Positions 26,293 through 35,097 of a DNA stretch of 64,000 nt are shown here, one piece after another; the stretch's first letter is position 1; each line of letters opens with the position of its first letter. This stretch comes from TWA4 sp051879195 (GTDB taxonomy: Bacteria; Bacillota; Clostridia; Lachnospirales; Lachnospiraceae): assembly GCA_051879195.1 (NCBI GenBank), contig JBJELO010000293.1, positions 1-64,000 on the forward strand, in the 5' to 3' direction. The notes beneath the pieces are model-generated. The model was not told the DNA's origin and did not search any database. It saw only the letters and a program-made list of their open reading frames with translations. The position numbers were made by a program, and so were the translations under genes.

Positions 26293-26544
26293 AGCCATAT
26301 TTTATTTCATTTTAGTTATATTGTATTCATTTTCATGATGTATTGTTTGTTTTAATTGTAGAATATGATATAAGGTCAAAAGGAATTCCAGGAGCGTGAA
26401 ACGCGAAGAAATCCGACAGCCTGTTTTTCAGTTCGAAAGGTTCATCACGGAGCCTTTCATATAGATCGGGAGAACACATGCCCCAAGCCGTTTCTCAGCC
26501 GCTGCCGGCATACTGCATCTCTCTGGAAAAAGGAGGAGTACATA
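26293..26544 (+). promoter_or_regulatory. Long, partly structured 5' leader of unknown class
   Basis: Leader of ~250 nt. The first ~80 nt are AT-rich. From ~26375 it becomes GC-richer with hairpins: GCGT-gaa-ACGC at ~26394-26404 and GAAAGGTTC paired with GGAGCCTTTC at ~26438-26461. Another potential stem lies around the GCCG/CGGC runs at ~26490-26512, and the SD AAGGAGGAG closes the leader. I compared it from memory with Moco, cobalamin, TPP, SAM, NiCo and c-di-GMP riboswitch consensus features and found no convincing match. Confidence 0.4.
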
Positions 26545-27300
26545 ATGACTGCTGATATATTTTATGATACACTGAAGCAGCGTTTTAAACAGCTGCTGAC
26601 TGATTACGAAATTGGAAATGAAACTGTAGAAATCACCTGCCGGGCGCTTTCTCCCGAGGAAGCAATCGGGAAAACAAAACGCCGTGATTTTCCCATCCTG
26701 ACAGGAAAAGATATTATGATTCAGGCTGAATTCCGCGGATGCCGCGGTCAGGCCTTTACAGAAGCTCCCCTGGAATTCCGGGGAAGTCTGGCAGAGATTG
26801 TGAATGCCGATCTTTCCCGGGATCCTTATGCGCGTGGACTGTACATTGCCACCCTCAACGCTGTCATGTCTTATCTTGGGAAATGCACCGGAACAGTACA
26901 CTGCCGCACCGACGGGCCGGAATCCTGTGCCAGGGATATGTACGGCTGGCTGCGCGCAAATTATCCTGATATCAGCCGGATCACGCTTGTCGGATATCAG
27001 CCTGCTCTGCTGGAAATGCTTTCCGGCAGCGAATATCAGGTCCGGGTTCTTGATTTAAATCCCGGCAATATCGGTGCAGCACGTTACGGAATCACAGTGG
27101 AAGACGGCGAAAAAGCCCGAAACGACGCTTCCGAATGGGCCGATCTGATTCTCTGTACCGGCAGCACGGTGTGCAACGGCACTATTGTAAATTATCTTGA
27201 TCTGGATACCGAAGTGGTGTTTTTCGGCACAACCCTTTCCGGATGTGCAGAACTGATGGGACTGAAGCGTGCCTGTTTTGCAGACCGTTACTCAGAATAA
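26545..27300 (+). CDS. DUF364-type putative heavy-metal-chelation protein
   Basis: 251 residues. The layout matches proteins with an N-terminal DUF4213-like half (ILTGKDIMIQAEFRGCRGQAFT) and a C-terminal DUF364 Rossmann-like half (RITLVGYQPALLEML, VRVLDLNPGNIG, EWADLILCTGSTVCNGTI, EVVFFGTTLSGCAELM). The family is described as possible metal-chelate binding or handling, with no firm reaction. SD AAGGAGGAG is excellent. It is monocistronic with its own promoter and long leader, suggesting ligand- or metal-responsive control, which is inference. Confidence 0.75.
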   Translation: MTADIFYDTLKQRFKQLLTDYEIGNETVEITCRALSPEEAIGKTKRRDFPILTGKDIMIQAEFRGCRGQAFTEAPLEFRGSLAEIVNADLSRDPYARGLYIATLNAVMSYLGKCTGTVHCRTDGPESCARDMYGWLRANYPDISRITLVGYQPALLEMLSGSEYQVRVLDLNPGNIGAARYGITVEDGEKARNDASEWADLILCTGSTVCNGTIVNYLDLDTEVVFFGTTLSGCAELMGLKRACFADRYSE

Positions 27301-27305
27301 TCATC

Positions 27306-27332
27306 TGCCCTGCCGCATCAGGCGGCAGGGCA
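27306..27332. terminator. GC-rich hairpin between convergent genes
   Basis: A 10-bp perfect stem (TGCCCTGCCG / CGGCAGGGCA) with a 7-nt loop lies 5 nt after the DUF364 gene stop. No clear U tract follows on either strand, so termination efficiency is uncertain. Confidence 0.45.
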
Positions 27333-27421
27333 ATCAGCTTCTCCGTGCACTTCTCAGGCATCATCTCAGTTTCAGTTTATCCTTCAGTGCCTCAACCAGT
27401 GCCGCAGAAAAATTAATACTC

Positions 27422-28051
27422 TCAGATTTCCCGTTTTTCATATATTTTTATGGAAACAATCCAGGATATGCCAAACAGAGCAAGTCCTGCTGCGGCAAAC
27501 AGCACGGGAATCAGATATCCCTGTACCGCAACGGAAAAATGAATATTTTCTACAATCTGCGGAAATGCAACACCCCCTCCGCATACGATGGCAATTGTAA
27601 TATAATAGGCAATTCTCCCTTTTTCCACACCGTATTTAAACATGATCGGCATAATGATACCGGAAGAAAACAGACCCAGCATCAACAGAATCGACAAAAT
27701 CCATGCCAGCTCTTCCCATGCGACTCCCACACCTGCTGCCGCACGGATACACTGAATCACTGTTGAAATGATCCATAAGCCGGCAATCAGCACGGCTGCC
27801 ATCAGATATTTTACCGAAACCAGCTGTGCGCGGGAACAGGGAAGCGTACCGCTGTAAACATTCCAGCCGCTTTTTTCATCGTAGGACAGCAGCGTAGTCG
27901 GAATGATGCTCGCCACCATCATGGGATAAATCGTAAAAAACAGATTATCCTCTCCCACAGCAGAAACAGCCAGAAACACAATCATCAGAAAAAGAACCGC
28001 GCGGCAGTATTTTTTTATCATATAACAATCTTTCAGAAAAAGTCCTTTCAT
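27422..28051 (-). CDS. ABC-2 type permease subunit
   Basis: 209 residues with about six hydrophobic segments and a cytoplasmic start (MKGLFLKDCYMIKKYCR) typical of small ABC-2 permeases. The LLSYDEKSGWNVYSGTLPCSRAQLVSVKY motif is common in Lachnospiraceae ABC-2 proteins next to GntR/YtrA regulators. It forms an exporter with the ATPase encoded 5 nt upstream. The substrate is unknown; related systems export lipids or antimicrobial peptides. Confidence 0.85.
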   Translation of the reverse strand: MKGLFLKDCYMIKKYCRAVLFLMIVFLAVSAVGEDNLFFTIYPMMVASIIPTTLLSYDEKSGWNVYSGTLPCSRAQLVSVKYLMAAVLIAGLWIISTVIQCIRAAAGVGVAWEELAWILSILLMLGLFSSGIIMPIMFKYGVEKGRIAYYITIAIVCGGGVAFPQIVENIHFSVAVQGYLIPVLFAAAGLALFGISWIVSIKIYEKREI

Positions 28052-28056
28052 ATCCG

Positions 28057-28941
28057 TTACGCCTCCTTTACCATAAATACAAATAATTCTTCAATCGTAA
28101 CCGGGCTGATGCTGATTCCTTCCGGCACTGCCTCACGCAGCACCAGCGCTTCCACACCATAGGGAGATTCCTTTTTCCCTCTGACAGCGGAGGGCTCCAT
28201 TGCATCAATCACCTCACGGGTGCAGTGAATCAGACCATATTCCTCCAGAAGAATATCCTTTTCCTCACACAGCAGCAGATTTCCTTTATGAAGAAATGCA
28301 ATGTAATCACAGATTTTCTCCAGATCGCTCACAATGTGAGAAGACATCAGGATCGAATGGCTCTCATCTCTGGTAAATTCGCTGAACATCTCCACCACTT
28401 CATCGCGGACCACCGGATCGAGGCCGCTGGTGGCTTCATCCAGAATCAGCAGCTTCGCGTCGTGGGAAAGCGCCACCGCAATGCCCAGCTTCATCTTCAT
28501 ACCCCGGGAAAAATCCTGAAACGGCTTCTTCTCCGGCACGGAAAGCTTCTTCAGATAATCGAAGAAAACATCTTCCTTCCAGTTTTTGTACGTATGTTTC
28601 ATAATACGGTTAACCTGACCGGCATTGAGACACTCCGGAAATCCCACTTCATCCAGCACAACGCCGATATCCTCCTTCGTCGCATTCAGCCTCTCCTGAT
28701 TATCCTTACCCATAATCGTAATCGTACCGCTGTCCCTTTGGATCATATCAAGAATCAGTTTGATCGTCGTACTCTTGCCCGCACCATTCTCCCCGATCAG
28801 CCCCATAATGCAGCCGCAGGGCAGTGTCAGATCCAGATGATCCAGTGAAAAACCCGGATAGGATTTACTGAGATCCCTGATTTCAATCGCATTAACACTT
28901 ACGCCTGTTGTGCCTGTTTTATTCTCCCCCGTTATATTCAT
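28057..28941 (-). CDS. ABC transporter ATP-binding protein (partner of ABC-2 permease)
   Basis: 294 residues. Walker A GENGAGKST, signature DFSRGMKMKLGIAVAL (a YtrB-like FSRGM variant rather than LSGGQ), Walker B LLILDEATSGLD and H-loop MSSHIVSDLEKICD. The C-terminal ~60 residues are regulatory. Its ATG overlaps the stop of the GntR gene (TAATG) behind SD GGAGG, so regulator, ATPase and permease form one operon. Confidence 0.92.
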   Translation of the reverse strand: MNITGENKTGTTGVSVNAIEIRDLSKSYPGFSLDHLDLTLPCGCIMGLIGENGAGKSTTIKLILDMIQRDSGTITIMGKDNQERLNATKEDIGVVLDEVGFPECLNAGQVNRIMKHTYKNWKEDVFFDYLKKLSVPEKKPFQDFSRGMKMKLGIAVALSHDAKLLILDEATSGLDPVVRDEVVEMFSEFTRDESHSILMSSHIVSDLEKICDYIAFLHKGNLLLCEEKDILLEEYGLIHCTREVIDAMEPSAVRGKKESPYGVEALVLREAVPEGISISPVTIEELFVFMVKEA

Positions 28942-29318
28942 TACTGCTCCTCCTCATTGATAATGTGAAACATATCGATAATATCCTGCCTGCTGAGATT
29001 GCATGAAACAGCAAGTTTCGCAATCTCCATCAGGTGTTCCTCGATTTTTTTCAGATTCTCCTCCCGCAGCCATTCCACATTCTTGGGAGCCACAAAGCAT
29101 CCCTTGGCCGCGATCGTGTAAATGTAACCTTCCTTCTCCAGTTCATCATAGGCTCTCTTCGTGGTAACCACACTGATCCGCAGATCCTTGGCCAGATTGC
29201 GGATTGACGGAAGCGCTTCATCCGCCTGCAGCGTCCCGTTGATGATCTGATTCTTGATCTGCGTATAAATCTGATCATAAATCGGCGCACCGCTTTTGTT
29301 ATCAATGAAAATATTCAC
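28941..29318 (-). CDS. GntR-family regulator, YtrA subfamily
   Basis: 125 residues. The winged HTH (PIYDQIYTQIKNQIINGTLQADEALPSIRNLAKDLRISVVTTKRAYDELEKEGYIYTIAAKGCFV) is followed by only ~50 residues, the short effector region typical of YtrA-type regulators that control ABC transporters of their own operon. A perfect 14-bp inverted repeat 35-76 nt upstream is the expected binding site. It is a likely autorepressor released by envelope stress or a transported compound; the inducer is unknown. Confidence 0.92.
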   Translation of the reverse strand: MNIFIDNKSGAPIYDQIYTQIKNQIINGTLQADEALPSIRNLAKDLRISVVTTKRAYDELEKEGYIYTIAAKGCFVAPKNVEWLREENLKKIEEHLMEIAKLAVSCNLSRQDIIDMFHIINEEEQ

Positions 29319-29352
29319 TTTTTCACCTCATTGTTTCATTCGCTTAAGCTTC

Positions 29353-29394
29353 ACTGTATATACTGTTCATCTGTATATGTACAGTATATACAGT
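29353..29394. promoter_or_regulatory. Perfect inverted-repeat operator for the YtrA-type regulator
   Basis: ACTGTATATACTGT (29353-29366) and its exact reverse complement ACAGTATATACAGT (29381-29394) are separated by 14 nt, which themselves contain a related CTGTATATGT. A further half-site, AGTACAGTA, follows at ~29396. The position immediately upstream of the GntR-ABC operon fits a repressor site overlapping the promoter. Confidence 0.75.
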
Positions 29395-29432
29395 TAGTAC
29401 AGTATTGTCAATAGTATTTTGCAAAACAATAA

Positions 29433-29463
29433 CTCCTCCGTATGTTTCGTCCATACGGAGGAG
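29433..29463 (-). terminator. Terminator downstream of the FGGY kinase
   Basis: A 12-bp perfect stem (CTCCTCCGTATG / CATACGGAGGAG) with a 7-nt loop, followed on the minus strand by TTATTGTTTTG. It lies ~85 nt after the stop of the kinase gene and insulates it from the GntR operon. Confidence 0.65.
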
Positions 29464-29546
29464 TCTTCCTGTCTGGTCACATCATTAATAAATCATTATC
29501 AAATGCAGGCTTCACTTCATTCTCACCCCACCCCTTCAGAAATCTT

Positions 29547-31100
29547 TTATTTACAAAGCTTTTCCCCGCCCGAATTCTGAACCGTCTCCCACACACTGAT
29601 TGCCGCTCCGCATGCTGCTTCTTCCCTGCATTCTGATAAGCGGATTTTCTGTCCAAAACGCTGTTCCAGTACCTGCTGCAGCACAGGATTCAGCCGAACC
29701 CCGTTTCCTGATGCAATAATCCGTGAAGCCTGTCTGCCGGTAAAGCAAACAGTCGTTTCGTACATTTCCGCCAGTTCATCTGCCATTCCGTAAAGTACTC
29801 CCAGAATCAGACCGCCGGGGGTGAAATTTTCCTCGCCGAGGCCTGTGATGCTTCCTCTTTCCTCAGGATTCTGTCTTGTTCCGAGAAATGTGGTTTTTAC
29901 CGTGGGAACCAGGTTCCGGTTCCCGCCGCATGCCCCGCCTGACTGTCCCCTGTTCCCTGTCTTCAGCGCTTTCTTATCTTTCTCTGTTTTCTTATCTTTC
30001 TCTGCTTTCATTTTCATTGCCTGTTCCGCCAGCTGCTGCATGACCTCATACTGTGGTTTTTCTTCTGCCCCGGCGGCTGCTGCATAGGTTCTGAAAAAAT
30101 GTTCCAGCATGGCATAGGCTTTTCCGCCGCACAGAGATGCGCCTGCCAGCAGGTATTTTCCGTGCAGAAATGGCCTGGTGTCGATTCCGGGAATCCGATA
30201 ATACCGGTCAGACACCATGGAAATCTGCCCGCCGGTTCCCATATTGATCAGCAGTGTATCCTGTCCGGAACAGTCTCCTTCCTGACAGACAACTTCCTGA
30301 TAACTGTTTTCCCTGCAGCTGCCGATACTTCCCAGAAAACTTGCCTGATTATCACCGATGGCCGTGAAAACCGGTATTTTACAGTAAGTTCCGATTTTTG
30401 TGATCCGGTCGGTCACCTGTGGGAGCAGGGAACAATCAACGCCCAGCCGATACAGTTCATTTTCCAGGAAGCAGCCCTTTTCCACATCGAAAAAACCGGT
30501 GCCGGCCGCCATGCTCGTGTGAAGCAGCGGCGTTTTCCGCCCGGTCAGACGCATTCCGAAATAATCAGCAATTGTACAGAAAGAGGCAGCGTTTGAAGGA
30601 ACTCTTTTCTGCTGCATCAGCGCCAGATGAGTAACAAGACCAAAGCCGGTGCATTCTTCCCGTCCACATTGTTCCCGAATCCAGTCCGTAACTTTCCGCG
30701 CGGCCCCATCCGGCACTTTTTCTGCACCCGCTGCTTCTCCCGCAGATACCGCCTCCCCGCTCTGATCCTGCCACGTATACAGGGGACTGACCGCATTACC
30801 GTCCGCATCCACATACAGAATTCCGTGCATCTGCCCGCTCAGACCGATAGCCGCAATCTCGCAGGTACCGGCTTTTTCTGTACCCTCTTCTCCGGTTTCA
30901 TATTCTGCCAGCAGTCCGGTCAGCATTTTTCCGGCCGTCCTTTCAATGACAGAAACATCCTGAAGCCGTTCCCATGAATGTGCTCCCTTCAGAAAACTTT
31001 TATGTTCTCTGGTCAGGCTGGTCAGAACCTCGTTTTTCGACGGTTCATAGACCACCATACTGATCGTAGTCGTGCCGATATCAATGCCAATCACTTTCAT
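29547..31100 (-). CDS. FGGY-family carbohydrate kinase, sedoheptulokinase-like
   Basis: 517 residues. ATPase-fold motifs: phosphate-1 GIDIGTTTISMVVY, GLSGQMHG, catalytic-region AIGDNQASFLGS, NMGTGGQIS, and adenosine-site IASGNGVRLNPVLQQVLEQRF. GQMHG and GDNQASF resemble sedoheptulokinases more than xylulokinases, so D-sedoheptulose or another ketose is the likely substrate. A charged repeat (AEKDKK/TEKDKK, 18-nt units at ~29968-30003) interrupts the C-terminal domain. It sits 4 nt from a ferredoxin gene, with no sugar transporter nearby. Confidence 0.82.
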   Translation of the reverse strand: MKVIGIDIGTTTISMVVYEPSKNEVLTSLTREHKSFLKGAHSWERLQDVSVIERTAGKMLTGLLAEYETGEEGTEKAGTCEIAAIGLSGQMHGILYVDADGNAVSPLYTWQDQSGEAVSAGEAAGAEKVPDGAARKVTDWIREQCGREECTGFGLVTHLALMQQKRVPSNAASFCTIADYFGMRLTGRKTPLLHTSMAAGTGFFDVEKGCFLENELYRLGVDCSLLPQVTDRITKIGTYCKIPVFTAIGDNQASFLGSIGSCRENSYQEVVCQEGDCSGQDTLLINMGTGGQISMVSDRYYRIPGIDTRPFLHGKYLLAGASLCGGKAYAMLEHFFRTYAAAAGAEEKPQYEVMQQLAEQAMKMKAEKDKKTEKDKKALKTGNRGQSGGACGGNRNLVPTVKTTFLGTRQNPEERGSITGLGEENFTPGGLILGVLYGMADELAEMYETTVCFTGRQASRIIASGNGVRLNPVLQQVLEQRFGQKIRLSECREEAACGAAISVWETVQNSGGEKLCK

Positions 31101-31103
31101 AGC

Positions 31104-31856
31104 TTATTTCCTCTCCTGACACAGATATCTGCGTTTCCCCAGGGTCTTTTTGCCGTATTCAATGGCTTCTTTCGGGCAGCTGCAGATACAGGCCATGCAA
31201 TGCGTACAGTCCCCGCCCCACTGAGGTTTTCCATTTATCAACCGGATATTGCCAAGGGGACAGACTTTTTCACATTTCCCGCAGCTGATACAGCCTGATG
31301 AAGCATAAAACTTTTTATCACTGACACAGAATGGATAAAATACCGCATTGACCGGCCCGCTTTTGACTCTGTCGGAAATGTGGATTGCTTTCTTCGGAAG
31401 CACAGCGCCTTTTTTGATGATTCCGGCATATCCGCGTATCCGCCCTTCCGCCTGACGGATGATATCCCCGGCTTCCGAATCCGACGGTGCGTAAAACATG
31501 GCAATATAATTCTCCGGCATCACGATTTCCCCGCAGCCCATGTACATAAAATGCTTTTTAAAGCAGAATTTTCTCGCATATTTCGCCGCATTTCCGTTAT
31601 CTTCACCGCAGGTCATAATAAAATAAGCGCTTCTGCTGCCTGTAAATCCGGTTTTATCAATCCATAACTTAACCTTTTCAGGTATCCTCCACGCATATGT
31701 AGGTGTCACAAATACCAGCGGCTTCTCCGAATAAATCTTCGTATAATCACTTTTTTTCATCCGGTCATTGATGCTGATCATCTCATCCCCCGTCAGCATC
31801 GCAATTTTCTTCGCAACATAAGCACTGTTCCCCGTCCCTGAAAAATACAATATCAT
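31104..31856 (-). CDS. EFR1-type protein: flavodoxin domain fused to two 4Fe-4S clusters
   Basis: 250 residues. The N-terminal flavodoxin-like fold begins ILYFSGTGNSAYVAKKIA (FMN phosphate loop). The C-terminus has two ferredoxin motifs, CISCGKCEKVCPLGN and CTHCMACICSCPKEA, each supplying a 4Fe-4S cluster. EFR1 proteins are intramolecular electron carriers common in anaerobic Firmicutes, of unknown partner. SD GGAGG is 7 nt before the ATG. It is probably co-transcribed with the FGGY kinase. Confidence 0.88.
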   Translation of the reverse strand: MILYFSGTGNSAYVAKKIAMLTGDEMISINDRMKKSDYTKIYSEKPLVFVTPTYAWRIPEKVKLWIDKTGFTGSRSAYFIMTCGEDNGNAAKYARKFCFKKHFMYMGCGEIVMPENYIAMFYAPSDSEAGDIIRQAEGRIRGYAGIIKKGAVLPKKAIHISDRVKSGPVNAVFYPFCVSDKKFYASSGCISCGKCEKVCPLGNIRLINGKPQWGGDCTHCMACICSCPKEAIEYGKKTLGKRRYLCQERK

Positions 31857-32246
31857 CTTAACTCCTCCATCTCATATGATCCCTTCTCATCATCTCCGGA
31901 CAATTTTAGGGACGATTTCCGCATCGCCCTTCAAAAACGCATTAAATTTTCCCCAAAAGCGTTCTGTCTTTCTGCTGTCCGTTTTCAAGCACTACCATCT
32001 TACCACATCCTGTAAAATTACGCCAACAATTGTTTTCATCCGCGCAATATCTGCGCAGAAAGAGGCATAAAACATATGGCATAAAATATTCAATATAAAT
32101 ATAACCGATCAAATTGTTCAACACAAGACGCAAGCAGGGCGCCCCGCACCTTCTTCCCGGTGCGCAGCGCCCTCTGAACCGTTTTAACCGTATATCTGTA
32201 TCTAACTGTATATCTTACCGTATATCCAGGTGTATATCTGCCCGCA
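31857..32246. other. 390-nt intergenic region without a gene
   Basis: It separates two minus-strand genes. It holds a GC-rich hairpin at 32136-32173 (AGGGCG...CGCCCT with inner GCACC...GGTGC) without a U tract. Between 32189 and 32240 four copies of GTATATCT/GTATATCC occur at irregular 12-18 nt intervals immediately after the permease stop. No supported coding frame was found. Confidence 0.5.
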
Positions 32247-33497
32247 TCAGTCGTTGGTCAGATGACATTTATCCAGAAGATAGAATACCAGGCTCAGGAT
32301 CATGCCTACAACGCAGGCGAGAACCATACCGGTCAGCTGTACATCGCCGATATTGACCGCAATGCCGGAGAGACCGATTACGAAAATAACCGATGTCAGC
32401 GTCAGATTTCTTGATTTGCCGTAATCCACCTGATTGTCAACCAGGATCCGCAGGCCGGAGGTACCGATCATGCCGTACAGCAGGATAGAAATACCGCCGA
32501 TAACCGGGCCGGGAATGGTGCTGATCAGGGTGGAGAGCTTTCCGCAGAAAGAAATCAGGATGGAAAGGACTGCCGCACCTCCGATTACCCGCACACTGTA
32601 TACACCGGTGATGGCCATAACACCGATATTTTCCCCGTATGTAGTGGTGGGAACGGAACCGATCATGCCGGAAATAGCTGTGGAAAAGTTATCCGCGAAA
32701 ATGGAGCGGTGCAGGCCGGGATCTTTCAGCAGGTCTCTTCCTACGATCTTACCGGTTACGATCTGGTGTCCGATATGCTCGGAGGTAATAACCAGAAGCA
32801 CGGGAAGGATTGTGAGAATCGCCTGCGGATTAAATCTTGCCATCTGGAAACCGGGAACGGCAAACCAGGATGCCTGCGCCACTTCAGCAAAATCCAGCAT
32901 ACCGCAGCAGGCTGCTGCAACGTACCCTGCGATAATAGCGATCAGAATGGGAATAACCGACAGGAATCCTCTGAACAGAACCTGTCCGAAAATGGCTACA
33001 CCCAATGTTACCAGAAAGACAATTACATTATTCCTATCCACCGTGTCCACGCCGGTCAGGCCTGCAGTGGATGCTGCGGAACCGGCAAGTTCCAGACCGA
33101 TCAGGGCCACAACCGGTCCCATGGCCGCCGGTGGAAGTACCACATCGATCCAGTCTGTTCCGAACTTGTAGATGATCAGCGCCAGCACACAGCCGCAGAG
33201 ACCTACCACAACGAATCCGCCCTGGGCATACTCAAAACCGTATTTGGTAATGACGATGCCCGCCGGTGCCAGGAATGCAAAACTGGAACCCAGATAGGCA
33301 GGGGCTTTCCCCTTGGTGATGAAAATAAACAGCAGGGTTCCCACACCGTTCATGAACAGAACGATAGCCGGGTTGATGCCGAAAATAAACGGTACCAGAA
33401 CCGTTGCGCCGAACATGGCGAACATATGCTGGATACTCAGCGGTATCAGCAGCCCAACCGGGACCTTTTCCTCGACCTGAATAATTTTTTTCTCCAT
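32247..33497 (-). CDS. uraA: Uracil/xanthine permease (NCS2 family, UraA-like)
   Basis: 416 residues with about 12-14 hydrophobic segments. Family motifs: LLIPLSIQHMFAMFGATVLVPFIFGINPA near the start, and TTTYGENIGVMAITGVYSVRVI (the substrate-site glutamate in TTYGEN). It imports uracil, or possibly xanthine, with a cation. SD GAGG precedes the ATG. It has its own promoter ~90-120 nt upstream and is monocistronic. Confidence 0.92.
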   Translation of the reverse strand: MEKKIIQVEEKVPVGLLIPLSIQHMFAMFGATVLVPFIFGINPAIVLFMNGVGTLLFIFITKGKAPAYLGSSFAFLAPAGIVITKYGFEYAQGGFVVVGLCGCVLALIIYKFGTDWIDVVLPPAAMGPVVALIGLELAGSAASTAGLTGVDTVDRNNVIVFLVTLGVAIFGQVLFRGFLSVIPILIAIIAGYVAAACCGMLDFAEVAQASWFAVPGFQMARFNPQAILTILPVLLVITSEHIGHQIVTGKIVGRDLLKDPGLHRSIFADNFSTAISGMIGSVPTTTYGENIGVMAITGVYSVRVIGGAAVLSILISFCGKLSTLISTIPGPVIGGISILLYGMIGTSGLRILVDNQVDYGKSRNLTLTSVIFVIGLSGIAVNIGDVQLTGMVLACVVGMILSLVFYLLDKCHLTND

Positions 33498-33587
33498 AGA
33501 CTACCTCGCTTTCTTAAAATGTTTCATAGCGTACTCCTGACAATATCTGTCCCAATCCTGCAAAAGCAGACAGTACTGTCCTACACC

Positions 33588-33615
33588 ATTATACACAAAT
33601 ACCCCGCATCGTCAA
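33588..33615 (-). promoter_or_regulatory. Promoter of the uracil/xanthine permease
   Basis: On the minus strand TTGACG (33615-33610), a 16-nt spacer and TATAAT (33593-33588). The -35 is embedded in a hairpin CCCTGCATC...GATGCGGGG. The leader downstream contains the palindrome GACAGTACTGTC. No purine riboswitch or clear PyrR element was recognised. Confidence 0.6.
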
Positions 33616-33673
33616 AGATGCAGGGCATATTTTTCCGTTTTTTTTATGTTTTTTCCCAATCGTCCTCCGATAT

Positions 33674-35071
33674 TCAGTGTTTCTTCTGCGGCCCTTTTCC
33701 CGATGTCATGGTTTTCTGAAGCGCTTCCGCCAGCTGCAGTCCCTTTTCCACAAAACTGCCGCCAAATCTGCGTCTTATGATCCATGCATAGCGGTTGTCG
33801 GCATCCACAAATTTTGCCTCTTCAAAATCAAGAACCTGCAGGATTTCATCAGAATATCCTTCATAAAACTGTTTCATCTCATCAATAATCCCGGAGGCCG
33901 CATGGGCCACGGAGCATACCTCACCGTCCGGAGCCACGATTTTAACTGTTTTCAGGTCATAGTGAGCAGCATTTTTAAAGTTCTGTACTGCCTGAACCTG
34001 ATCTTTTTTCGAAAAGGGCCTGCGGGGTAATGATGCCAGCCAGACCAGAAGCAGCTGAGCAAATACAATATCCCGCTCATCCACGCCCGCTTCGGTCAGC
34101 GGATTGAGATCAAACATCCGCAGTTCGATATGGTTGACGCCATTGGTCTTCAGCGATTCCAGGCTGTTTTTCCCTGCCGGCTTCAGCCGCACCGGATAGT
34201 AAAGCTCTGACGGATACGCCAGAAGCCCTTCATCCACATACTCCTGTATACTGTCGGCATAAGCCTGCAGATCGCTGTAATCGAATATGGGTGCAAACGT
34301 ATTCCAATACCCCAGTTCACTGCACCGCACGGAAGCCATTCCGCTGAATTCATCCGCACCGAAACGCCCCTTTTCCACAAAGGAAGAATCCATCAGCGGG
34401 CTGGCGGCTGTCACGGCTGTGAGAATCCAGCCATAAGCAGCCGTTTTCTCCGCCAGTTCCACATAAAACTGATCTTTATATTCTCTGAAATCATTTTCTC
34501 CGGAATCCATATCTCCCAATTCACTTTTCACGGAATCAGATTTTTCAAAATCTGCTTTCCCGGAATTTTCTTCTTCGAAATCCGGGCAGTCCCTCCTTCC
34601 GGCAGCAAAATCAGCCCGCAGCAGCGCCTCATCAAAGGAATAATTCACATGAATGCCTGACAGCGTCATTTTATACCTGCCGTATCGGTCTGAAAGATAT
34701 TCACGGTAGGCAGTTTTTGACGCATCTTTCCCGAAAAAACGTGCCACCGGTATGTCCCATTCATTGCGGATAAACGGCGGATTGGAAAACGGCCACAGGA
34801 TTTCCCTTTCGGGCAGATCACACAGTTTTTTCTGGATCTGACAGGACCAGTCCATCAGAGCCTCCACCGCAGCATGGGCATCTGAAAATACAGGTGTATT
34901 GATTTCCGTCTGATTCTCCCCGAAATCGCGCACTATATTGTTATTATCAGGAAAAGGGTGCGGTGTGTGGGCCAAATATCCTTCCGGCGTCACGCGGAGA
35001 CTTTCCTTTTCCAGCCCGAAGCTTCCCTTCAGCAGTAAAGCTTTTACCGTCGGGTCCTGTATATGCAGCAT
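33674..35071 (-). CDS. gshA: Glutamate-cysteine ligase (GCS family)
   Basis: About 465 residues. Family landmarks: GLEKESLRVTPEGYL, FGENQTEINTPVF (metal- and glutamate-binding acids), ILWPFSNPPFI, YRYKMTLSGIHVNYSF and HIELRMFDLNPL. It joins Glu and Cys to gamma-glutamylcysteine, using ATP. The N-terminal half matches GshF-type enzymes, but the C-terminal ATP-grasp half of GshF is missing; a separate ATP-grasp gene lies two genes upstream. A 15-nt-repeat insertion (pentads such as FEKSD, SGKAD) interrupts the middle. ATG 35071 is chosen for SD GGAGGG. Confidence 0.88.
   Translation of the reverse strand: MLHIQDPTVKALLLKGSFGLEKESLRVTPEGYLAHTPHPFPDNNNIVRDFGENQTEINTPVFSDAHAAVEALMDWSCQIQKKLCDLPEREILWPFSNPPFIRNEWDIPVARFFGKDASKTAYREYLSDRYGRYKMTLSGIHVNYSFDEALLRADFAAGRRDCPDFEEENSGKADFEKSDSVKSELGDMDSGENDFREYKDQFYVELAEKTAAYGWILTAVTAASPLMDSSFVEKGRFGADEFSGMASVRCSELGYWNTFAPIFDYSDLQAYADSIQEYVDEGLLAYPSELYYPVRLKPAGKNSLESLKTNGVNHIELRMFDLNPLTEAGVDERDIVFAQLLLVWLASLPRRPFSKKDQVQAVQNFKNAAHYDLKTVKIVAPDGEVCSVAHAASGIIDEMKQFYEGYSDEILQVLDFEEAKFVDADNRYAWIIRRRFGGSFVEKGLQLAEALQKTMTSGKGPQKKH
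34487..34576. repeat. 15-nt in-frame minisatellite in the glutamate-cysteine ligase gene
   Basis: Six diverged 15-nt units (for example GGAATCCATATCTCC, GGAATCAGATTTTTC on the plus strand) encode acidic/serine pentads. Period and frame are preserved although the units differ, so the tract is older than the one in GH32. Confidence 0.7.
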
Positions 35072-35097
35072 GGCAATCCCTCCTTCCGGGTGCTGTT

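Noticed and set aside
26293..26544. Moco, cobalamin, TPP or SAM riboswitch before the DUF364-type gene
   Set aside because: None of the conserved blocks I can recall for these classes lines up with the leader; left as unclassified.
32136..32173. GC-rich hairpin as terminator of the uracil/xanthine permease
   Set aside because: The stem is good but no U tract follows on the minus strand.
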